Shown here in pieces: positions 34,401-42,319 of a stretch of 64,000 bases of DNA. The DNA is taken from contig CAMDJM010000010.1 in the NCBI GenBank assembly GCA_945900785.1, forward strand, positions 27,124-91,123. Reading direction: 5' to 3'. The number at the start of each line of letters is the position of its first letter. Position 1 is the first letter of the stretch. The notes beneath the pieces are model-generated. The model ran no database searches, was not told the origin of the DNA, and was given only the letters and a program-made list of their open reading frames with translations. Source of the stretch: Akkermansia muciniphila. Its GTDB lineage: Bacteria; Verrucomicrobiota; Verrucomicrobiia; Verrucomicrobiales; V1-33. Both the position numbers and the translations under genes were made by a program.

Positions 34401-37246
34401 TTGTTCAAGTCATCGCGGAGGGCAAAGACATTGCCATCGATCAGCAGGCCATGCTCTTCGTTGGGGTTGTAGCCCGGCAGCGCGGGATCCGGCTGGCGAT
34501 AGATGCTGCCGGAGGCCTGGACGGAGGTGAGCCCCGGGTTTTCCAGCCCCTTGAGTGAGGCGATCACCAGCTCCTGCGGAGCCGCCGGCCAGCTCACGTC
34601 GTATTGCGCGGCGATGGCGGGCACGTAGAACGGCTCGACCTTCGTGGCGGCGGGAAAGGAAACCTTCTTGAACCACCAGACGGTCAGTTGATTCTTTCCG
34701 GACAAGGCGTTGACCGGGATGATGGCTCCGGCAGCGCCGCCGGGGAAGCCAGCGGAGCCGAGGGGATTCACATAAGCCGCCGCAGAATAGCAAGTGCCGC
34801 CGGAGATGTAACCGGCCATCTCATAGCCCGGCCCGGGGGCCTCGATACGGCTGCCCACCGTGGCGGCGGTCCGCCCGCCGGTGGTGGCACCGATGGCCGT
34901 CGCAGGCGACCAGTCGCGCACGCCGTCGCCATTCAGGTCGTTGAGGGTGTAAACCGCAGGCCGGGATTCGTCGCCCGGCGTCGCGGGATTATCGGCGATG
35001 GCGGGCGAGCCCAGCGCGTCCTCCGACTCGATCCACAAGCGCAGATATTGGGCACCCGCGACCGAGCTGAACTTGAGCAGCGAGCGGTTGCGCCGGTCCG
35101 AGCTGCTGGACGTGAACTCGACCAGCAGGCGCTGGGAGCCGCCGTCGATCTTCGCTTCCAGCTCCGCCGGATCGTCTTGGAACACCAGGCTTGGCAGGCT
35201 GATGGCTTCAAACTTCGGCCCGAGAGTGGCATCCGCGCCGGTCTGGGTAACGGTCACCGGCTCGTAGGCGGCCGGGCTGGTGGGCCACTGGTGGAGGTAG
35301 TTCCGCTTGGCCACCGGCCATGAGATATCCAGGCCGGCAATGGCACCGCCGGAAACGGTATGGAGTGAGGCGTCGAACTTCGCCATCCAGTAGAGGACCA
35401 TGTTGTCGGGATTGACGTTCTCACGCTCGGCATAGTACTCGGTGATCCCATCCGGGCGGATGAAGGTGCCGTAGAGCGGTTTGCCGGCCACGGCGGTGGC
35501 GAGGGTGGGCAGCGAGGGGCTCATCTGGTCGTCGCCATTTTTCTTGGGTCCCTCACGAGGGCGGAGTTGTTCACCCAGCGGAGTGACAAGGGTCTCCACC
35601 TCGGCGCTGCGGCGGATTTCCACGATGTCGGCACCGAGGAACTGATGGCGGCCGGCTTGGCCCTCGATCTCGCTACCCAGATACTCGACGAAGACGCGGC
35701 CCTCCGCATTGTAGGCGTGGAGAGCGGGCAGACCGGAGAGCGTGTCGAACCACAGCGTGCGCGACTCTGCCGGCGCGGCGATTGACGGGTTGATCGAACC
35801 ACCGACGGGGGTGTATTCCACCGCCTGGCCGGGGAAGAAGGAATTGAAAACCGGATTCACCCGCTCGATGCGGCCGGCCGGGATGCGGACCAGCGGGCCA
35901 TCGAAGGTTTTCTCCGTCCAGTAAATGACCCGTGGCTCGACTTGCGAAGCGGATGAAACCGCAAAGGTCTCGCGCCGGAACTTGTAAGTCGGCGTGAACT
36001 CACCGGCTGCGGAGGTGTCCGGCACGGCCGAGACCCAGGTGACCGTCACCCGGCCGGTCTGGCTGGCATAGACCTTGTCCGCGTGCGGGCTGTAGTAGTA
36101 GGGCTGATAGGGCAGGAAATCCTTGGCCGTGCTGGCGGTGATGTTCGCATTGGCCGGGCCGGACAGCGTCAGCGTGGTGCCATTGATGAGCTGCACCTCG
36201 CGCCCGAGCAGGGTGGCGCCGACGGTGAGGCCCGCCGGCACGCTGGTCACTTCCACCACACTTTTGTCGGTGGAGCATTTCGTCACCGCCACGCTGCCCT
36301 TCGGCAGCAGCGGCTGGGTGAGCCCGGCCACCGTGTTGTTCAGGAGTGCGGAGCTGAAGGTCTCGCCCGGCTGCACGGGCTGGGCCCGCCAATAGTTGCT
36401 GTCCGCCAGCGGCGCACCTGCCGGATTGACAGACGGCCGCTTGATTTCTTCCCCCATGGAATAGAGCGGGACTCCCGAGGCGAAGGCATAGCCAAAACTG
36501 CTGCGCTTTAGCTGGACCTGCGTGACCAGCGGCGTGACCAGCGCGCCGCCATTCGTGAGCGCAAAGGCGCTGGGATACCTGCTGATCAAAGCCACCGCAG
36601 TGGCCGAGTTCCCTACACCGTTTAGTCTAACAACTGGCGCGGAAGTGTAGCCGCTGCCCTGAGCCGTAACCGTCACCGAGACCACACTGTTCCCGGAGAG
36701 CACGGCGGTGCCCGCGGCGCCGCTGCCGCCACCGCCGGAAAAGGTGACATTTGGTGGGAATGAATAGCCACTTCCGCCTTGGGTCACCTTGATGAAGAGA
36801 ACTTGATCCCCCGTGCCCAAAGCAGCCGAACTGGCTGCGGTGGTCGCGCGTCCGGCAAACTGGACGTTGGTCACCGGCGGGGTGCCGGGCACCTTGGGCG
36901 CTGCGATCGTCACCGCTGGCGGGTTGGCGACCGTGTAACCATTGCCCTCGATGTTGACCGTGATGGCCGTCACCACCCCGGCCGTAAGCGTGGCCGTGGC
37001 CGTGGCGGTCGTGCCGCTGGTGGGGGCCGCGATCGTGACCGCGGGCGCGGAGAGATAGCCACTGCCACCACCGCGCACGGTGATCGAGGTTACCCTGCCT
37101 TGGTCGGAAACGTTCGGCGAGGCGCCTGCCTTCCGTTTATCCAGCAAGTTGGTCGCACCGCCTTTCAATTCAAACTGGGCATGGGCCGCCGGGGCGCAGA
37201 GCAGCGCGGCGAGGACGGCCATCAAGGTGGGGAATCGGAGGTTCAT
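28412..37246 (-). CDS. Giant secreted protein (2944 aa): Gly-Tyr repeats, beta-rich middle, helical C-terminal third
   Basis: It opens with a signal peptide (MNLRFPTLMAVLAALLCAPAAHA). Residues ~50-230 hold repeats of the type GxGSGY..PP.V(T/R)(I/L). A second block at about 1065-1300 repeats them with a ~369-bp DNA-level duplication. The middle is beta-rich, with Asp-rich DLNGDG-like motifs. Residues ~2150-2660 are mainly helical (LLRNQENQISDLQTAIQSEE, LYDIYGSPYPGDIGPGKYP-like segment, then heptad-like helices). The end (about 2660-2944) is mixed, with GRSVWNSQWKIVIPAITLL and a final QDIQLFLRTYSNSGN. The helical region and its tail vaguely recall pore/shaft parts of Tc-type toxins, at low confidence. 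It is fourth in a five-gene minus-strand set. Confidence 0.85.
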   Translation of the reverse strand: MNLRFPTLMAVLAALLCAPAAHAQFELKGGATNLLDKRKAGASPNVSDQGRVTSITVRGGGSGYLSAPAVTIAAPTSGTTATATATLTAGVVTAITVNIEGNGYTVANPPAVTIAAPKVPGTPPVTNVQFAGRATTAASSAALGTGDQVLFIKVTQGGSGYSFPPNVTFSGGGGSGAAGTAVLSGNSVVSVTVTAQGSGYTSAPVVRLNGVGNSATAVALISRYPSAFALTNGGALVTPLVTQVQLKRSSFGYAFASGVPLYSMGEEIKRPSVNPAGAPLADSNYWRAQPVQPGETFSSALLNNTVAGLTQPLLPKGSVAVTKCSTDKSVVEVTSVPAGLTVGATLLGREVQLINGTTLTLSGPANANITASTAKDFLPYQPYYYSPHADKVYASQTGRVTVTWVSAVPDTSAAGEFTPTYKFRRETFAVSSASQVEPRVIYWTEKTFDGPLVRIPAGRIERVNPVFNSFFPGQAVEYTPVGGSINPSIAAPAESRTLWFDTLSGLPALHAYNAEGRVFVEYLGSEIEGQAGRHQFLGADIVEIRRSAEVETLVTPLGEQLRPREGPKKNGDDQMSPSLPTLATAVAGKPLYGTFIRPDGITEYYAERENVNPDNMVLYWMAKFDASLHTVSGGAIAGLDISWPVAKRNYLHQWPTSPAAYEPVTVTQTGADATLGPKFEAISLPSLVFQDDPAELEAKIDGGSQRLLVEFTSSSSDRRNRSLLKFSSVAGAQYLRLWIESEDALGSPAIADNPATPGDESRPAVYTLNDLNGDGVRDWSPATAIGATTGGRTAATVGSRIEAPGPGYEMAGYISGGTCYSAAAYVNPLGSAGFPGGAAGAIIPVNALSGKNQLTVWWFKKVSFPAATKVEPFYVPAIAAQYDVSWPAAPQELVIASLKGLENPGLTSVQASGSIYRQPDPALPGYNPNEEHGLLIDGNVFALRDDLNNLATSSQPLVLLQYTDAGDKRPAMRVAKVVRQTATYPLVYDKIAGTPLTPPTPLSLLPLPKKADKSVRNEEVELTSKDTLPLLATAGAATINYRAAYDKFTFEDRKGTHHLFRGAHAKTSATATAVLGGLTSASFTITPGTRLYSVGPSVTISGGGGTGAAATVLLTGGLVTGIQMTNNGTGYTTAPTLTFFSGSQLNLGTAPTADGNANNFCVTSIAVTAKGSGYTTPPVVNVAPPASGTPATATAVLGGLTSASFTITPGTRTYSLAPTVTISGGGGTGATATALLTSGFVTGIQMTSNGTGYTTAPTLTFSGGTQLAAGTSLPSAIGNTDGFCVTSITVTAKGSGYPAAPEVRIAAPAVSFGMKFYYTQRADFDFPARALNAQPAVGSIQPFIADENDGKGSSVTLTYLPKWPDDPSLPVAQQKVVPELLMAETLAKQKASYSNGGGLPQVLGQSSAQVVYQQSMAKTLNASSVALHDPICAKKSALAKLPSGIRTSDYAGKTYFQGLAPHLQNRFYYDAVQKELVLIGEFVDEIATLDYFNLNQLSTQDVADLKAILPAAAAAAHRTVWDAAIDGLATTLKTYRESTSRPGTYEVVAALNQTIPVKGRSDITDPDTAVAGYALSSTGSGTGYVTLVFGNGRNPDQTPEGDPVQMQIIKVVPDLYPGDLKVLLSSNPLDEKVTVRHSGDYGGQPENFEFRYRYGFNDGSGQAPILPLDNSTPSLSWIDPDSTPFSLGSSILVGADPTAVISNPAVLMGDVNFTLSYRLKAQGTTPAGTWSNWTRPSLVEGWIKRVLAKITPFNQRMTDLYSNSLNTDVSMITQAGTRWEGDIALNMENVNDAGLIEIYETVLNRGKGFTINSNLDTASTNNALILAAGYLNDLYTILGNEAYADAANPTISVDDKDSVTEVNTSRFAFEGQVASSLDEELALLRGRDDFSAQGTAGAPAYNRLWWNYTRGINSGEALYAVNYNISEKAGSSTANGIVDAADAYRMFPQGHGDAYGHYLTALKGYYKLLTHPYFTWTPSAETVTVLGVPVSVDYKDERKFAAAAANVGRAAQQVLGLVHRQSYKDDPNAGWSQFRDGKTNPRTTVVRRQGLDETASRSTQGAFFHWIVGNAMLPDVDNDPSHSGVQIVDRTTVPELNELPSLALSYQTTMDSANDRLNPLGLSPGAIAFDLDPYWNNSQGQELSGVDGGASHYEQISARALRALNNAAGSFNQAATMTRLLRNQENQISDLQTAIQSEEAAYKRELLDIYGSPYPGDIGPGKYPQGYSDADFDRWWIIDRPLDWIDTTKPVTVTYRYPVTYQTFTGGKIDDIIKSYEGGDMDDDGQPDTVEKTFQVTPNQWAQFADVVGPGTALGKRPKTGALQDALVEAQLAHVALLAARDDLDDLKARFDRESEVFKGLVTSHNGQLGTTATIGTALVANNTAAAVLESIGEANIMAGDLFAETGEHISEMLPLSVGLALDATSTARGATRTLAGYVKTVFYTTAAVSNTQARVLQATVGGGLELIKENTLMSLGFTQDELQAAYEFEQTYRGLIGMYTRFTELATAYETATQKIQNLQVAGEDLRLRRETLRQRAAAVINGYRTKDLTFRTFRNEALVQYRTLFDLAGRYSYLAAKSYDYETGLLGTTQGQAVINRLVASRSLGDLTGGEPQATTSTLGDAGLAGTMAQLNADFAVAEGRLGINNPDHYNTLFSLRQELFRILPHVGLLSEIAGTLSPEERAENIAANVEANLSNASSDEAWQQTLEQHIVPNVMTDPQVAAYCRGLKKADGSAIPGFIIPFSTTVEDGKNFFGLDLAAGDHAYSQSNFATKIAAVGVALPGYVGMAAGESTAPGALSATPYAYLIPCGNDFMRTPLGDTGDVRSWQVVDQALPLPYNLGASDFNTTQFFGPNDTFAERPWVIRKHQAFRMVADPSLYEDGSLPTVFTNARLIGRSVWNSQWKIVIPAITLLKDEQMGMNNFAASVQDIQLFLRTYSNSGN
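33356..34050 (-). repeat. Tandem ~369-bp duplication inside the giant gene
   Basis: Two units (about 33356-33720 and 33725-34050) repeat the same order of motifs at DNA level, including the shared stretches CGTGCCAGGAGTGATGGTAA and GTGGTGTATCCCGTGCCGTT. They encode two copies of SFTITPGTR-(L/T)YS, SGGGGTGA, NGTGYTTAPTLTF and AKGSGY. Confidence 0.85.
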
Positions 37247-37335
37247 AACGGTCAGAGAAGAGAAGCAGGCACGGCAACGGCGATAACTGGAAACCGGCGT
37301 ATCAGGGCAGATGGGACAAAGGTTTCCGGCACGGC

Positions 37336-38865
37336 TCAGCGCGGGCCGATGGCGATGAAAGTGAAATTCTGTCTACCATACCCTACTCCGCTTAAAGCAG
37401 CGCCGGAGTAGAACGCAGTGGATGAAATGCTACTAACATATTGCGTCCAACCGGCGGACGTATCTGACGGTGAAACGACCACCGAAGGAGCCGAGCTAAA
37501 GGTGCCCGCGTTGAAAGTTACTTTAACGTCGTTAGCGCTATTTTTCGCCACTGTAAATCCTGTTCCAGCGACAATCACCCCTTCCCCAGTTACAGTCCCG
37601 CGAATGATGCGGAGATTTTCCTCGGCGACGGGCACGCTTTTGCCGTTTGACTTGATATCACCCGCCACGTCGAGTTTGGCTGTCGGAGCGGCGGTCCCGG
37701 TCCCAATCCCCACGTTGCCGCCTCCCCCGTTGATGGTAAGATCTTTCCATGTACTCAATGTGGCAGAGTGCCCACCAAGCTGAGCGATGCCCTGAGATTC
37801 GCCCATGATGACGGCAACAGTGGAACCACCAAATGCCCCGCCGCCTTTCCAGTTGACAGACTTTGTGTCGAAGGAACGGAAGTTGATTGACTGAACATCG
37901 CCTGGATTACCACCCACGGTCAGAGCATGGCCGGGGGAGGTGGTCCCGATCCCAACGTTGCCGCCGCTCGGGTTGAGCAGCAGGTTGCCCGCAGTCGAGG
38001 CGGCGGTGTAGGACTGGAGGGTCGCTTGGTTGCCGGTGGTATCGAAGCCGATGTTGAGGCGCTTGGTGGGGTCGGTGTTGCCGCGGATGACCAACTGTCG
38101 GGCAGGAGTCGCGGTATCGTCGCCCTGGAGGGTCAGTTTGTTATTGGTGTCGAAAGTGGTCGCGCCGACGCCGATCTGGCCGGCCGCGTTCCACTGCAGC
38201 GCGAGGGTTTTGGCGGAGCCGTTGTTGGATCCGAGGCCGCCGCCGCTGTTGCCATAGAGCACGGGGCCGTCGACGGCAGTGGTGCCGAACAGGCGGCCGG
38301 TGCCATACCAGCCGAGGCCGTAATTGCTGGCGGTGCCGCTGAGCGGAGTGAGGGTGAGATCCGTGGAACTGCCGATGCTCTCCGCGAACTTGGCCCGCAT
38401 GGCAAAGGCGGTGGAGACGATCTGCTGGCGCGGGGTGATCTCATTGTCGGTGGTGGCAATGGTGGCGGCGGCCGCCACGGTCACGCCCAGATAGCGGGCG
38501 CTGCCATTGAAGGCTGTGCCGAAATCCGCGAGCTTTCTGTCAGCTTCGCTGTAGCTGAAGGTCTGGGTGGGGTTGGCGACGCCTTGGCCGACGAGCACGC
38601 TGAACTCGCCCTCGGAAACCGTGACGGTCTGGGCCTCGGAGTAGATGAGGTTGGCGGTCGCGGTGGAGGAGGGGTTGTCCCAGATGCGGAAGATGACGGT
38701 GCGGTTGACCGGGGTGCCGGCGCCGACGTTGGCTCCCGCCGCATCCACCACCCGGCCTTGGTAGCTGATGAAGCCCGGGACGGCGCTGGTGCTTTGCGCG
38801 GTGGCGAGGGTGGGACACAGCGCCAGCAAGGCGGCGCACAAGGAGGGTAGGTGGCGGAGTTTCAT
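37336..38865 (-). CDS. Secreted tail-fibre-like protein (NVGIGT repeats)
   Basis: The 509-residue protein has a signal peptide (MKLRHLPSLCAALLALCPTLATAQ). It has a domain with FISYQGRVVDAAGANVG and TVIFRIWDN that is common in exported bacterial proteins, and TPRQQIVSTAFAMRAK. Next comes a tail-fibre-like part with GGNVGIGTTSPGHALTVGG and NVGIGTGTAAPTAKLDVAG. The last ~90 residues form a beta domain (TFNAGTFSSAPSVVVSPSD) similar to H-type-lectin or receptor-binding tips (inference). There is no phage structural gene nearby and a signal peptide is present, so it is a surface or secreted adhesin-like protein rather than a virion part. It lies 89 bp before the giant gene. Confidence 0.82.
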   Translation of the reverse strand: MKLRHLPSLCAALLALCPTLATAQSTSAVPGFISYQGRVVDAAGANVGAGTPVNRTVIFRIWDNPSSTATANLIYSEAQTVTVSEGEFSVLVGQGVANPTQTFSYSEADRKLADFGTAFNGSARYLGVTVAAAATIATTDNEITPRQQIVSTAFAMRAKFAESIGSSTDLTLTPLSGTASNYGLGWYGTGRLFGTTAVDGPVLYGNSGGGLGSNNGSAKTLALQWNAAGQIGVGATTFDTNNKLTLQGDDTATPARQLVIRGNTDPTKRLNIGFDTTGNQATLQSYTAASTAGNLLLNPSGGNVGIGTTSPGHALTVGGNPGDVQSINFRSFDTKSVNWKGGGAFGGSTVAVIMGESQGIAQLGGHSATLSTWKDLTINGGGGNVGIGTGTAAPTAKLDVAGDIKSNGKSVPVAEENLRIIRGTVTGEGVIVAGTGFTVAKNSANDVKVTFNAGTFSSAPSVVVSPSDTSAGWTQYVSSISSTAFYSGAALSGVGYGRQNFTFIAIGPR

Positions 38866-38921
38866 ACGAGTTTTGAGAAGGGTGAGGGTAGAGGTGGACG
38901 GTGGCGGTTCTGGCGAAAAGA

Positions 38922-40625
38922 TCAGGGATTGAGGGTGCCGAGTTCCGAGGCGCGGCGGAGCTCGAAGGTGCCGGTGAGGCGGAGTCCGTCCCCGGTGCCG
39001 ACGCCGACACTGTCCCGGTGCAGCCCGCTGACGGCCTCGGCATAGGTGCCGCCGATCACGCTGCTGCCCCAGCCGGTGACACTCGCGCCGCCCGGCGGAG
39101 TGGCGGTGAAGGTGAAGCTGACGGTGCGGGTGACCGTGTAACTTTCCTGGCCGGCCACGAGCGTGGTCTGGCCGCTCTTGTTGTCATGATCCGGGTGATA
39201 CTGGTGGACGAAGGGATTGGTCGGATCGTCGAAGGGAGTGGCAATGGTGCGGGTCAGAGTGCTGCCTAGGGCGAAGCTGCCACTGCCTGCCGGCTCGCCC
39301 GCTTTGGCCACGCCATCGAGCGCCCGGTCCAGCGGCATGTGGGTGGCGACGATGCGGCGGGCGGCGGATTTGGCATCCGCCTTCAAGCCGGCCTCGGACT
39401 TGCACAGGCCGAAGTCGTAGGGCGCGGCAGCCATCGGGCCCATGAACACCTGGGAAAGCACCCGCGCAGTCCCGGCATCGTCGACGTGGATGATATAGCG
39501 CAGCGGGAACGAGCTGCCAGCGGGTTTCACCGCATTCGCCAGTGGCTTGCTTTCCACCGCCGAGACCGTAGCTTCACCGATCCAGAGGCCGGCGAGCGTG
39601 TCCTTGCGCGCAGTGGCCGGGATGAGGATGTCAAAGGTATTGGCCGAGTCGGTGAAGCGCAGCAGCGAGGCGTAAAGCGCGTTTGCCGCACCGGTCATGG
39701 CACTGCGGTTGATGCCGAAGCTCAGCTCGACAGTGGAATTCGGCGCGATGACCTCGTCATAAGCGGCGGAGATCGGAGTTTCCACCCATGCCGCCTGATT
39801 ATCGAGGGTGCGGCGCGTGATCGGCACCCCGGCGGTGATGAGCTCCTGACCCGATGGTGGCGGGCTGACGGAGGCGACCGGCGCGATCCGCAAGGTCATC
39901 ACCGCAGCGGTGCGGTTCATGACGCGGGCCGTGATCACCGAGCCGCGGCGGCCAAAAGCAAACCCGTCCGTGCTGGAGAGACTGATCTGGACCGGGGCAT
40001 AGAAATTTCCCACCACCTCGGAAGAGAACCAGTAGGCCTGATTGCGATCGACCCGCTCTGTCGCAGTGGAAAAGACCTGCAGCGGGTTACCCGCGCCGAG
40101 ATCGCCTCCGACGTATTTAAAGATCTTGGCATTCGCGGCAATCGCCGTGGGAAAGGTGGCGAAGTAGCTCGAGAAAGTCGGGAAGTTTCCCGCCCCATTG
40201 CTGCTGGGGAAGCCAAGGAAGTTCGCGCCGCTGCGCACCCAGGTGTTGCTGGGCGGCATCGGCTTGTAGGCGATGGCGACCGACACCGCAGCGGAGCATT
40301 TCACCAGATAGGCCGACTGGCCGGTCATGCCGATGAGCGAGTTACCCACCGCACCGCGCACCCACTTGCTCCACTCCGGCGTGCCATTGCTGGGAAGCAA
40401 CGGCGTGCTGGTAAACCCGACTTGGTTGGGATTCGGGTTCCACCGCCAAACTTCCTGCACCGCAGACTGCGAGGCGAAAAGTGTTTCCAGTGTGGCGTAA
40501 CTCGCATCTCCGTGCAAATAGATGGAGTTCCACCCGCTCTTGAGCGTGTAGGTCGTGCTCTGCCACTGCGCGTGAGCGGTGGCGGCGAGGAAAAGCGAAA
40601 CGAGGGCAAGGAGAAAAGATTTCAT
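38922..40625 (-). CDS. Secreted protein of unknown function (567 aa)
   Basis: The signal peptide is MKSFLLALVSLFLAATAHAQ. The mature part starts with a domain rich in Trp and Asn (LKSGWNSIYLHGD, EVWRWNPNPNQVGF, SAYLVKCSAAVSV), followed by beta-sheet-like segments and VELSFGINRSAM. It ends with GGTYAEAVSGLHRDSVGVG and FELRRASELGTLNP. I do not recognise a catalytic motif. The gene start overlaps the stop of the previous gene (ATGA at 40622-40625), and the tail-fibre-like gene follows after 56 bp, so it belongs to the operon. Confidence 0.8.
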   Translation of the reverse strand: MKSFLLALVSLFLAATAHAQWQSTTYTLKSGWNSIYLHGDASYATLETLFASQSAVQEVWRWNPNPNQVGFTSTPLLPSNGTPEWSKWVRGAVGNSLIGMTGQSAYLVKCSAAVSVAIAYKPMPPSNTWVRSGANFLGFPSSNGAGNFPTFSSYFATFPTAIAANAKIFKYVGGDLGAGNPLQVFSTATERVDRNQAYWFSSEVVGNFYAPVQISLSSTDGFAFGRRGSVITARVMNRTAAVMTLRIAPVASVSPPPSGQELITAGVPITRRTLDNQAAWVETPISAAYDEVIAPNSTVELSFGINRSAMTGAANALYASLLRFTDSANTFDILIPATARKDTLAGLWIGEATVSAVESKPLANAVKPAGSSFPLRYIIHVDDAGTARVLSQVFMGPMAAAPYDFGLCKSEAGLKADAKSAARRIVATHMPLDRALDGVAKAGEPAGSGSFALGSTLTRTIATPFDDPTNPFVHQYHPDHDNKSGQTTLVAGQESYTVTRTVSFTFTATPPGGASVTGWGSSVIGGTYAEAVSGLHRDSVGVGTGDGLRLTGTFELRRASELGTLNP

Positions 40626-41512
40626 CGGACAGTGAGGCGGTAGAGTTCCTTGTTGGCAGAGCGCGGAAGGGTAAAGGCGGAGAGAATTCCCACCTCGCCC
40701 GCCCGGTAACCCAGGCTCCCCGCCCCGGGCGTGCCGATGGCAAAGGGCACCCGCGTCCAGGTTTTCAGGTCCACACTGCTCTCCAGGGTGTAAACCTTGC
40801 CGGTGATCCCGTAGAACTCGAAGCGCACGCTCTGCGGCAGCTTCTCCTTGATGGTCAGGTTGAACGTCTCCGTAGCGTCTCCTGCGAAGGTGCCCGCGAG
40901 GTATTCAAAGAGGTTGCTCTGGCCGTCCTTGTCAAAGTCGCCGTTCCGGTCGATCAGCGTGAGGTTCCACTTGCCATTCGCATCCGGGTAAAGACCGGCC
41001 TGATAGAGCTGCCACGCCTCCCACACATCCGGCATTCCGTCCTTATCGAGATCTTCGCCCAGCGTGAGGTCGAGCTTCACGCGCTCCCCGCCCTTGCCCG
41101 CCGTCAGGTTCCCCGAAACCTCGATCGCGTAGAACAAGGCGCCGTTCATCGAGACCACGAGGCTGAAGAGCCCACCGGCGGCGATCGCCTTGTCCGTGTA
41201 AAACGTGGTGCCACCGCGGTTCTGATCGATCCGCATCTGGAGTTCATAACTCTGATCGGTCTGGCTGGAGGTGATGGGCGTGCGGCCAACCTCCACCCCG
41301 CCCTTGAGCAGAATGACCTCGGCACCCTCCGCCGTGACCGTCTGGCCGACTTGGTCGCGCACCATGCCGTAGAGGGTGTAATAGGGAGCCGGCGGAAAGG
41401 CCCAGGCGGGTCCGGCCCCGTAGAGCACCAGCATGCCGGGCAGGCAACGGCGGATCACCCGCAGGATGGATGACGCAGCCCGGGACAGCGAAGGATTGAG
41501 TGAGGAATTCAT
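40622..41512 (-). CDS. Secreted protein with Ca-binding-like DxDxDG motifs; first gene of the giant operon
   Basis: The product of 296 residues (303 if translation starts at 41533) has a signal peptide ending at GPAWA, then a carboxypeptidase-regulatory-like beta domain (YTLYGMVRDQVGQTVTAEGA). The motifs DLDKDGMPDVWE and DRNGDFDKDGQSNLFEYL are of thrombospondin-type-3/dockerin-like calcium-binding type. The C-terminal module TLESSVDLKTWTRVPF is common in exported verrucomicrobial proteins (recollection). It is probably attached to or secreted onto the surface. The 567-aa gene overlaps its stop. Confidence 0.82.
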   Translation of the reverse strand: MNSSLNPSLSRAASSILRVIRRCLPGMLVLYGAGPAWAFPPAPYYTLYGMVRDQVGQTVTAEGAEVILLKGGVEVGRTPITSSQTDQSYELQMRIDQNRGGTTFYTDKAIAAGGLFSLVVSMNGALFYAIEVSGNLTAGKGGERVKLDLTLGEDLDKDGMPDVWEAWQLYQAGLYPDANGKWNLTLIDRNGDFDKDGQSNLFEYLAGTFAGDATETFNLTIKEKLPQSVRFEFYGITGKVYTLESSVDLKTWTRVPFAIGTPGAGSLGYRAGEVGILSAFTLPRSANKELYRLTVR

Positions 41513-41533
41513 GAAGTCGATTGAAAGCGTCAA

Positions 41534-42292
41534 AGGTGGGGGAAGGGATACTATAAATTCTGGAAAACCATAAACTTTTACTTGGCAGGACAGGATTTCT
41601 TTTCATAAATTATTCTGGCTTTTTGGGTTCGGTTGTGGGCTGCTTTTTGTTTGGGCTTGGCCAGCAGTGCGGGGGTGGACGGGGGTTTTGGTTCCAGTGG
41701 TTTCGACGGACCAGAATTTGTTGGAGTTCCCTTCGGCGAAATGAAAAGTCCGGCGGTCCATCTGGGCGAACCCCAAACAATTTAAGTCGATCCTCTGGCA
41801 AGAAGTGACCAGTGTTTTAATTAGCCGGTTTTTTGAGAGCCACCTTTGCTGGTTGCCCGACTTTCTGTTTGGCCTTCACCTGAAGCATAATTACTGGCAT
41901 TGTAGAAAGCATTGGCCGCGTGGAAAATCTCAGTGTGACGCCGCAAGGGGGGCGGCTGACGCTGGCTGGCGTGGCATTTGCAGATGATTTGACCCTGGGA
42001 GAGAGTGTTAGCAGTGAACTGCCGGAAGCCGGCCAGCGCCTGGTGGTGCCCAAGGGTTCTATCACCGTCAATGGGATCAGCCGCAGGGCATCCCGATGGA
42101 CAGCGACCCCGCGGCCTTCCTCATTTAATTGCCGGCAGCTGCGGGAGGGGGGAAAAACGGGACGGAAATGATGGCGATGAGCAGCAGGATGCACCCGAGG
42201 CCCGCAAAACGGCTGACTGTGGACCAGATGGTCCAGGGTTCGTCCAGTTCGTCAATGCCTTGGCGGGGCTTTTTTTGGGCGGGTAGTCGCTG
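41534..42292. other. 759-bp region with small or decayed coding traces
   Basis: Upstream of the giant operon, on the minus strand, a TATAGT hexamer (within CTATAAATTC at about 41549-41560) is a plausible -10 without a clear -35. On the plus strand, 41920-42130 encodes a protein-like stretch (ENLSVTPQGGRLTLAGVAF, VVPKGSITVNGI) that loses sense, probably a remnant. The small minus-strand gene at 42125-42319 lies at the far end. No tRNA or terminator is evident. Confidence 0.4.
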
Positions 42293-42319
42293 GTGGGGAC
42301 GATTGTCCAGATCCACCAA
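42125..42319 (-). CDS. Possible small single-span membrane protein
   Basis: The 64-residue frame reads as a coherent small protein: a charged N-terminus (KKPRQGIDELDEPW), then one membrane span GLGCILLLIAIISVPFF and a short Pro/Ala tail. It starts with TTG at 42319 or GTG one codon later. Its 5' end overlaps the start of the decayed DUF1016 gene on the other strand, so its native N-terminus may have been altered by the inserted island. No known family recognised. Confidence 0.4.
   Translation of the reverse strand: MVDLDNRPHQRLPAQKKPRQGIDELDEPWTIWSTVSRFAGLGCILLLIAIISVPFFPPPAAAGN

Noticed and set aside
39339..40643. Plus-strand 434-codon frame
   Set aside because: Shadow of the 567-aa secreted protein; Arg/Gly/Asp-rich and without motifs.
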